A DNA stretch of 64,000 nucleotides from Methanomicrobiaceae archaeon. GTDB lineage: Archaea; Halobacteriota; Methanomicrobia; Methanomicrobiales; Methanomicrobiaceae. How positions within the stretch are numbered: the stretch's first letter is position 1; the number at the start of each line of letters is the position of its first letter. The position numbers and the translations under genes are program-made. The stretch lies in assembly GCA_016937345.1 (NCBI GenBank), contig JAFGWE010000021.1, forward strand, positions 21,897 to 85,896, given 5' to 3'. The notes under the pieces were generated by a model, which was given only the letters and a program-made list of their open reading frames with translations, searched no databases and was not told the DNA's origin. Below, in pieces: positions 59,363 through 64,000 of the stretch.

Positions 59363-59806
59363 ATGTCATACTTAACTAAATCCCCCTGGATAATACACTA
59401 TGATGCATCAAGCTGCAACGGCTGTGATATCGAGGTTCTGGCATGCCTGACACCTCTTTATGATGTCGAGCGTTTTGGAATAATAAATACCGGAAATCCG
59501 AAACATGCTGATATTTTTGTAGTAACCGGAAGCGTTAATGAGCAGAATAAAGAAGTAATTAAAAACATCTACAATCAGATGCCAAAACCGAATGTAGTAG
59601 TCGGAGTTGGTATCTGTGCCTGTTCCGGAGGAGTATTCCGTGAATGCTATAATGTATCCGGCGGAGTGGGTGAACTTATTCCTGTGGATGTATATGTTCC
59701 CGGATGTGCGGCACGTCCTGAACAAATAATTGACGGGATTGTAAAAGCTCTTGGTATTCTTGATAAGAAATATAAAGACTCTAAAAAAGGAGGTGATTTT
59801 AAGTGA
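59363..59806 (+). CDS. echC: Ech hydrogenase small subunit C (NuoB-like)
   Basis: The 147-residue small subunit carries the [4Fe-4S] cluster nearest the NiFe site. Cysteine ligands appear in SSCNGCDIEVLACL, GICACSGGVF and VPGCAARPEQI. It matches the NuoB/small hydrogenase subunit family without the extra clusters of larger hydrogenases. It overlaps echD by four bases, with GGAGGTGAT in its last codons serving echD. Confidence 0.95.
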   Translation: MSYLTKSPWIIHYDASSCNGCDIEVLACLTPLYDVERFGIINTGNPKHADIFVVTGSVNEQNKEVIKNIYNQMPKPNVVVGVGICACSGGVFRECYNVSGGVGELIPVDVYVPGCAARPEQIIDGIVKALGILDKKYKDSKKGGDFK

Positions 59807-60210
59807 CAATAGAAGAGCAGAAATATACTGATATCATGAAAGAAGATCTGCTGAAAAATGTAAAGGATAAGTGTGAATCCGGATATCGTCTTGTGCAGAT
59901 TGGCTGCGGAAAATTTGGGGACATTTTTGAGATAAATTATTCCTTTGAAAAAGAGTATTCGTTTGAAAATCTCCGTATAAAAACAACCGAAGGAGAAAAG
60001 GTGCCAAGTATATCAGATATTTACTGGGGTTCTTTCATTTACGAAAATGAAATTCATGATCTCTTTGGAGTAGAAGTTACTGGTATTAATCTGGATTTTA
60101 AAGGAAATCTGATACGAACAACTGTAAAAGCGCCTTTCAATGTCAAGAATGTGACAAAAGTAAAGCCTGAAAAAAAGGAAACTGCAGAGAAAAAAACGGA
60201 GGATAATTAA
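59803..60210 (+). CDS. echD: Ech hydrogenase subunit D (NuoC-like)
   Basis: The 135-residue hydrophilic protein has the NuoC family segment PSISDIYWGSFIYENEIHDLFGVEVTG (cited in part), centred on YENEIHDLFG. A Lys/Glu-rich tail follows. It starts at GTG 59803 behind a perfect GGAGGTGAT at 59789-59797. Its TAA stop overlaps the echE ATG by one base. The subunit has no cofactor and is structural in the family. Confidence 0.92.
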   Translation: MTIEEQKYTDIMKEDLLKNVKDKCESGYRLVQIGCGKFGDIFEINYSFEKEYSFENLRIKTTEGEKVPSISDIYWGSFIYENEIHDLFGVEVTGINLDFKGNLIRTTVKAPFNVKNVTKVKPEKKETAEKKTEDN

Positions 60211-61289
60211 TGTCCAGAAGAATTGTTGTTCCCTTTGGTCCCCAGCATCCTGTGTTGCCTGAACCAATTCACCTTGATCTTGTGCTTGAGGATGAACATG
60301 TAATTGAGGCAATCCCCTCAATAGGGTATGTTCACCGTGGTCTGGAGAAATTAGTTGAAAAAAGGGATTTTAAGGATTTTGTTTATATTGCAGAGCGTAT
60401 CTGTGGTATTTGCAGTTTCATTCACAGTGTAGGATACTGCCAGGGTATTGAAAATATCATGGATATTGAAGTTCCAAAAAGAGCTCAGTATTTAAGAACA
60501 ATCTGGTCGGAATATTCAAGGCTTCACAGTCATCTTTTATGGCTTGGGCTTTTTGCCGATTCAATGGGCTTTGAGAACCTTTTTATGAATTCATGGAGAA
60601 TTCGTGAAAAAATTCTTGATGCAATGGAAGAAACAACCGGAGGACGTGTTATACAGGGTTCCTGCAAAGTAGGTGGCGTGAGAAGAGATATTTCAGATTC
60701 CAAGCTTAAAGATATGGTAAAAGATCTGGATATACTTTCGTCTGATATTGAGGACCTGTGCCATGTTTTCTTTGACGATGATACTGTCATACACAGAACT
60801 AAAGGAGTAGGAGTAATTTCAAAAGAAGCTGCTTATTCACTTGGTGCAGTAGGGCCTACTGCAAGGGGGAGCGGTGTTTCAACTGATATCAGAAAGACAG
60901 GTTATGTTGCCTATGCAGATCTTGATTTCAGTCCGGTTGTTGAGACCGGTGGCGACTGCTATGCAAGATGTGCTGTCAGGGCAAGAGAACTTCTGCAGTC
61001 TGTTGATATTATAAAACAGGCTGTAGATGCTGTTCCTTCCGGAGATATTGATGTTAAGGTCAAAGGCAATCCTGACGGAGAGTACTTCTCAAGAGTAGAA
61101 CAGCCACGCGGGGAGTGTCTTCATTACATTAAGGCAAACGGCAAGAAAAATATTCTGCGTGAGCGTGTCAGAACTCCAACAACTGCAAATATCCCTGCTC
61201 TTGTTAAAATGCTGGGTGGATGCGAGATGGCGGATGTGCCGGTAATTGTTCTTTCAATAGATCCATGTATTGGATGTGCGGAGAGGTGA
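60210..61289 (+). CDS. echE: Ech hydrogenase large subunit E (NiFe site)
   Basis: The 359-residue protein is the catalytic [NiFe] subunit, related to NuoD. Both nickel-binding pairs are present: RICGIC near residue 66 and DPCIGC at the very end. This separates a true hydrogenase from complex I NuoD. The protein ends three residues after the last Cys, so there is no C-terminal propeptide to remove, as known for Ech-type hydrogenases. It reversibly couples ferredoxin oxidation to H2 in membrane energy conversion. Confidence 0.96.
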   Translation: MSRRIVVPFGPQHPVLPEPIHLDLVLEDEHVIEAIPSIGYVHRGLEKLVEKRDFKDFVYIAERICGICSFIHSVGYCQGIENIMDIEVPKRAQYLRTIWSEYSRLHSHLLWLGLFADSMGFENLFMNSWRIREKILDAMEETTGGRVIQGSCKVGGVRRDISDSKLKDMVKDLDILSSDIEDLCHVFFDDDTVIHRTKGVGVISKEAAYSLGAVGPTARGSGVSTDIRKTGYVAYADLDFSPVVETGGDCYARCAVRARELLQSVDIIKQAVDAVPSGDIDVKVKGNPDGEYFSRVEQPRGECLHYIKANGKKNILRERVRTPTTANIPALVKMLGGCEMADVPVIVLSIDPCIGCAER

Positions 61290-61293
61290 TAAG

Positions 61294-61665
61294 ATGAAAT
61301 TATTTTCTATGACAAAAACAATCTTCAAGACACTTGGAAGGGGTCCGTCAACAATACGTTACCCAAAAGAGCCTGCCAAAAGATATGAAGGTACAAGAGG
61401 TCAGGTAGAGATAAAAATTGAAGACTGCATATTCTGTGGTCTTTGCAGCATGCACTGCCCTTCTGATGCAATTACTGTAGATAAACCTGTAAAAATATGG
61501 ACAATTGATCGGTTTAGATGCATATCATGTAATTCGTGTGTAGAGGCCTGTCCCAAAAATTGTCTTTGTCTGAATAATGTATATCATGAGCCTGTTCTTA
61601 ATGGTCCTTTAACTGAGAGTTTCACAGGATCTGCTGAGCCGGCTGAAGTTTCATCAGAGAATTAA
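61294..61665 (+). CDS. echF: Ech hydrogenase polyferredoxin-like subunit F
   Basis: The 123-residue protein holds two [4Fe-4S] motifs, CIFCGLCSMHCPSDA and CISCNSCVEACPKNC, like NuoI. It accepts electrons from soluble ferredoxin and passes them to EchC. I start at ATG 61294 behind GAGGTGAT; an upstream frame extension lies inside echE. It closes the echABCDEF operon. Confidence 0.94.
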   Translation: MKLFSMTKTIFKTLGRGPSTIRYPKEPAKRYEGTRGQVEIKIEDCIFCGLCSMHCPSDAITVDKPVKIWTIDRFRCISCNSCVEACPKNCLCLNNVYHEPVLNGPLTESFTGSAEPAEVSSEN

Positions 61666-61666
61666 A

Positions 61667-61933
61667 CTATTTATATTTTTCAAGAAGACTCAGAACTTCT
61701 GCGGTCCATTCAGTATTGTGAGTTCCCGGAACAGGTTTTCCTTCCGGCATCATATTTATTGGAACATAAACTGTTCCACCAAGGGCTTTTGAAATTTTCT
61801 TCCTCATACATTCTTCGCTGAGATTGCCGTCACAGTAAATCAGAGATCTTTTCTTTAGTATTTCACTTTTTTTAAACGCCGGTTCGTATTTTTTTATAAA
61901 CGGGCATTGTTCATATTCAATACATCTTGGCAT
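61667..61933 (-). CDS. Small cysteine-containing protein of unknown function
   Basis: The 88-residue product has four cysteines (Cys4, Cys10, Cys34, Cys42) in its first half: MPRCIEYEQCPFIKKYEP and IYCDGNLSEECMRKKI. This could form a zinc or iron-sulfur site. The second half contains VYVPINMMPEGKPVPGT. I do not recognise the family. It is convergent with echF (one-base gap) and lies nine bases downstream of the photolyase gene on the same strand, so it may be co-transcribed with it. Confidence 0.7.
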   Translation of the reverse strand: MPRCIEYEQCPFIKKYEPAFKKSEILKKRSLIYCDGNLSEECMRKKISKALGGTVYVPINMMPEGKPVPGTHNTEWTAEVLSLLEKYK

Positions 61934-61942
61934 AATTTTTCT

Positions 61943-63340
61943 TTATTCATTGAGATCCAATAAAACTTTCTCCGAATTGATTTTTTTTATTTTTTTCACA
62001 TATTTCTCCATGTTGAATTTTCTTTCCAGCCCTTTATTGTTCATGTATCTTATTTTACCGAAAACAGGCCTTTCTTTCCAAGGTCGGTCATGTTTTCCAA
62101 AGCACCATGCAATTCCTGCATAACTGTTTGGATCTCTTCCGTCAAGAGAATATTTGTTGTTTAAGTAAACAGCGGTTTTAAATGCAGATTCAGGTGATTC
62201 TGACCATTCTATTATTTTTTTGCCCCAGTACATTCTCATGTAGCCGTGCATTTTGCCTGTTATTCGCATTTCATCTTGTGCAGCATTCCAGTACTTATCA
62301 TGTGTATTTGCCTTTTCAAACTCCTCAATTGAATAGATAAAATCTTTTTTATCGTATTTGTGCTCCATTAATGTATTAATACACCATTTTGGAAGACCAT
62401 TGAAGTTATCATAATTTTGATTATAAGTGACGTAATTTATTGCAAGCTCTCTTCTGATGATTAATTGCTCCAGATAATCATCAGGAGTGAAATATCCGGA
62501 ATTAATAATCTCTATAACAATTTCAAGAGGGGAAATATGTCCAAAATGAAGGTATGGGCTTATATCGGACTGACAATCTTTTTCAGGATGATTTTTGAAT
62601 TCAGAATAACTGGCAATTTTATTTAAGGTAAAATTCAGAAGAGTTTTTTTTGCGAATGAATATCCTCCTGTAAAAAATTCTGAAGGTTTAACATCAGCGT
62701 TTATTTCAGGTAGACTTATTATTTCATTGATGTCGGGGCTGCTAAAGTAATTTTCAGGGAAATCCTTTTTGTATTGTTTTATTTCAAATTTGTGTGAGTG
62801 GTATTCTCTTAGATATAATGGGATTTTTTGATTTATTTTTCTTCTTATTGTAGCAGCAGACCATTCTTCTTTTAAGGATGCTTCTTCAACCGGTATAATT
62901 ATGTCAGATTCAACCTGAATCAGAGGGCATTTTACTTTAGATGCAACATGCTCTCTCCATTTTTTGTGTAATCTGAGATAACCCCGGTCAGTTACAATAA
63001 TTGAAGCATTTTTCCCTGTTTCAACAGCACCAGTATCAGGAGATGTAATTTTTAAAAATGTGGTGATATTTTCATTATTTAGTTCATCTATTGTTTCTTT
63101 TAATCCCTGAAGCATAAATTTTAAATGTCTCTGATTTGATTCCGGGTATTGTGTGTTTATGCCAAAATATACTACAAGAGGTTGATCTGAATCTATTGCT
63201 TTTTGTTTTGCATAGTCAAGAGCAAAATTGTACTTTGTCCTTACTGAAGACTGCATCCAGTATAGAATATATTCGCCATTTTGAACTCCTCTGGTATTCA
63301 GCTGTCTTATTCTGGAATCATCTATGACACCAGTCATCAT
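61943..63340 (-). CDS. phr: Class II CPD photolyase
   Basis: The 465-residue flavoprotein repairs UV-induced cyclobutane pyrimidine dimers using light. Class II features include the N-terminal YWMQSSVRTKYNFAL segment and, in the FAD-binding half, SPYLHFGHISPLEI, LIIRRELAINY and KMHGYMRMYWGKKI with GRDPNSYAGIAWCFGKHDRPW. These are the Trp- and Asp-rich motifs of the class. Length is normal. Class II photolyases are known in methanogens. The gene lies upstream of the small Cys protein. Confidence 0.95.
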   Translation of the reverse strand: MMTGVIDDSRIRQLNTRGVQNGEYILYWMQSSVRTKYNFALDYAKQKAIDSDQPLVVYFGINTQYPESNQRHLKFMLQGLKETIDELNNENITTFLKITSPDTGAVETGKNASIIVTDRGYLRLHKKWREHVASKVKCPLIQVESDIIIPVEEASLKEEWSAATIRRKINQKIPLYLREYHSHKFEIKQYKKDFPENYFSSPDINEIISLPEINADVKPSEFFTGGYSFAKKTLLNFTLNKIASYSEFKNHPEKDCQSDISPYLHFGHISPLEIVIEIINSGYFTPDDYLEQLIIRRELAINYVTYNQNYDNFNGLPKWCINTLMEHKYDKKDFIYSIEEFEKANTHDKYWNAAQDEMRITGKMHGYMRMYWGKKIIEWSESPESAFKTAVYLNNKYSLDGRDPNSYAGIAWCFGKHDRPWKERPVFGKIRYMNNKGLERKFNMEKYVKKIKKINSEKVLLDLNE

Positions 63341-63453
63341 TTTTTATATCAACCGGTAACATGATTAATATTAATGTAAAATTGCATTGTGAAAAAAAAG
63401 AAATCTTGTAAAAGATTTTTTACTATTTTATAATTGTTATTATTATCTGGGAA

Positions 63454-63849
63454 TTATTCGCTGATATTTGTGTAGAAATCGTTTATTCTGTTAAGAATAG
63501 CAGAAAGATAGCCTCTTTTTATTATATCTGCAATATCTCCCGGAAAAAGCCGGTCGATTCTTACATGAACGGTCAGTATTTTTCTTAATGTTTCTATATC
63601 TGCTGAAGCGATCATCTCCGGATTTCCAAAATAATATTCTGCTTCGGAAGTCCACCCCTGCCATTTTGTATTAATCAGCCAGTTGTTATAATATAGAACT
63701 TTTGTAAATTCTGTTATTGCATCACAGGTTCCTGTCTTTTCAATCTCATCCTTATTTTCTTCTAATATCAAATTATTGCCTATAAATTCTGAATATTTTA
63801 TTATGGCGTCATAGTTTTCTTTTGTTGGTATTTCATTTTCCTGATTCAT
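63454..63849 (-). CDS. DUF6508 family protein
   Basis: The 131-residue soluble protein has the conserved core of the DUF6508 family: a helical N-terminus, then NWLINTKWQGWTSEAEYYF, ETLRKILTVHVRIDRLFPGDIAD (cited in part) and GYLSAILNRINDFY. Members are scattered among bacteria and archaea and have no known function. No catalytic motif is evident. It sits 113 bases from the photolyase gene on the same strand; co-transcription is possible but not shown. Confidence 0.7.
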   Translation of the reverse strand: MNQENEIPTKENYDAIIKYSEFIGNNLILEENKDEIEKTGTCDAITEFTKVLYYNNWLINTKWQGWTSEAEYYFGNPEMIASADIETLRKILTVHVRIDRLFPGDIADIIKRGYLSAILNRINDFYTNISE

Positions 63850-63905
63850 TCGTAACCTTATACTTTTAGTTTTATGCTAAATATTCTTTAGGAATAAACT
63901 AACAG

Positions 63906-64000
63906 TTATAACTGGAGGTTGTCCAACGACTCTTCAACTTGTTGGACAGATCTTATCGCAGGTCCCACATCTGGTGTAAAATAATCCATTGAAATCGAAA
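63906..64000 (-). CDS. Probable 3' end of a gene running off the window
   Basis: On the minus strand one frame is open from the window edge to a TAA at 63906-63908. It reads about 31 residues ending VQQVEESLDNLQL, a plausible soluble C-terminus. Another frame over the same bases contains RCGTCDKICPTS, a perfect CxxCxxxCP half-motif, before a stop. The fragment is too short to name. A frameshift between the two frames cannot be excluded. Confidence 0.35.
   Translation of the reverse strand, partial: SISMDYFTPDVGPAIRSVQQVEESLDNLQL

Overview
The window is from a methanogenic archaeon, most likely of the order Methanomicrobiales; a Methanoplanus/Methanolacinia-like genus is only a guess. The evidence is an archaeal core gene set: split RNA polymerase subunits B''/B' and A'/A'', aIF2-alpha, Nop10, L44e, S27e, PriS/GINS, sn-glycerol-1-phosphate dehydrogenase, geranylgeranyl reductase and pyruvoyl arginine decarboxylase. 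A six-subunit Ech-type [NiFe] hydrogenase and an anaerobic cobalamin pathway add to this. The DNA is AT-rich. ATG, GTG and TTG starts are all used, and many starts sit behind GGAGGTGAT-like ribosome sites.

Layout. 1-9.3 kb: the end of a PIN/KH ATPase, leucyl-tRNA synthetase, small archaeal families (DUF5611, PAC2, DUF473), tRNA-Arg, methionyl-tRNA synthetase diverging from an unrecognised 263-aa gene, a DHH phosphoesterase and tRNA-Phe. 9.4-20.4 kb: a PAS histidine kinase, a riboflavin-pathway reductase, a lipoprotein, a membrane protein, ferritin, arginine decarboxylase, prolyl-tRNA synthetase with SpoIIM-like and DUF63 membrane proteins, G1P dehydrogenase, UPF0179 and an ADP-ribosylglycohydrolase. 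20.4-27.7 kb: a same-strand replication/translation/repair run of UPF0058, Elp3, PriS, GINS, L44e, S27e, aIF2-alpha, Nop10, PAC2 and EndoQ. Small genes of 52 aa (Nop10), 58 aa and 59 aa (a ferredoxin) were read by eye.

27.8-38.1 kb is a cobalamin region. It holds cobyrinate a,c-diamide synthase, a cobalt ECF transporter cbiMNQO, and an overlapping operon cbiT-L-F-G-H-C-D-E on the minus strand. The precorrin-6A reductase (cbiJ) and the cobalt chelatase are not present. 38.2-44.9 kb: a ferredoxin/geranylgeranyl reductase pair for lipid saturation, a TrkA regulator, RNase HII, a site-2 protease, an SPFH/NfeD pair and a DUF89 phosphatase. 45.1-47.6 kb: tRNA-Pro, then a MinD ATPase with a small membrane coiled-coil protein, diverging from a roadblock/LC7 protein and a response regulator. 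This looks like a spatial or signalling module.

47.7-56.2 kb: tRNA-Lys and the RNA polymerase operon rpoH-B''-B'-A'-A''-rpl30e-nusA. The rps12/rps7/elongation-factor genes that usually follow in archaea are absent here. An Ech hydrogenase operon (echABCDEF, 56.5-61.7 kb) follows instead. The window ends with a Cys-containing small protein, a class II photolyase, a DUF6508 protein and the probable 3' end of another gene. I saw no CRISPR array, insertion sequence, rRNA or prophage.
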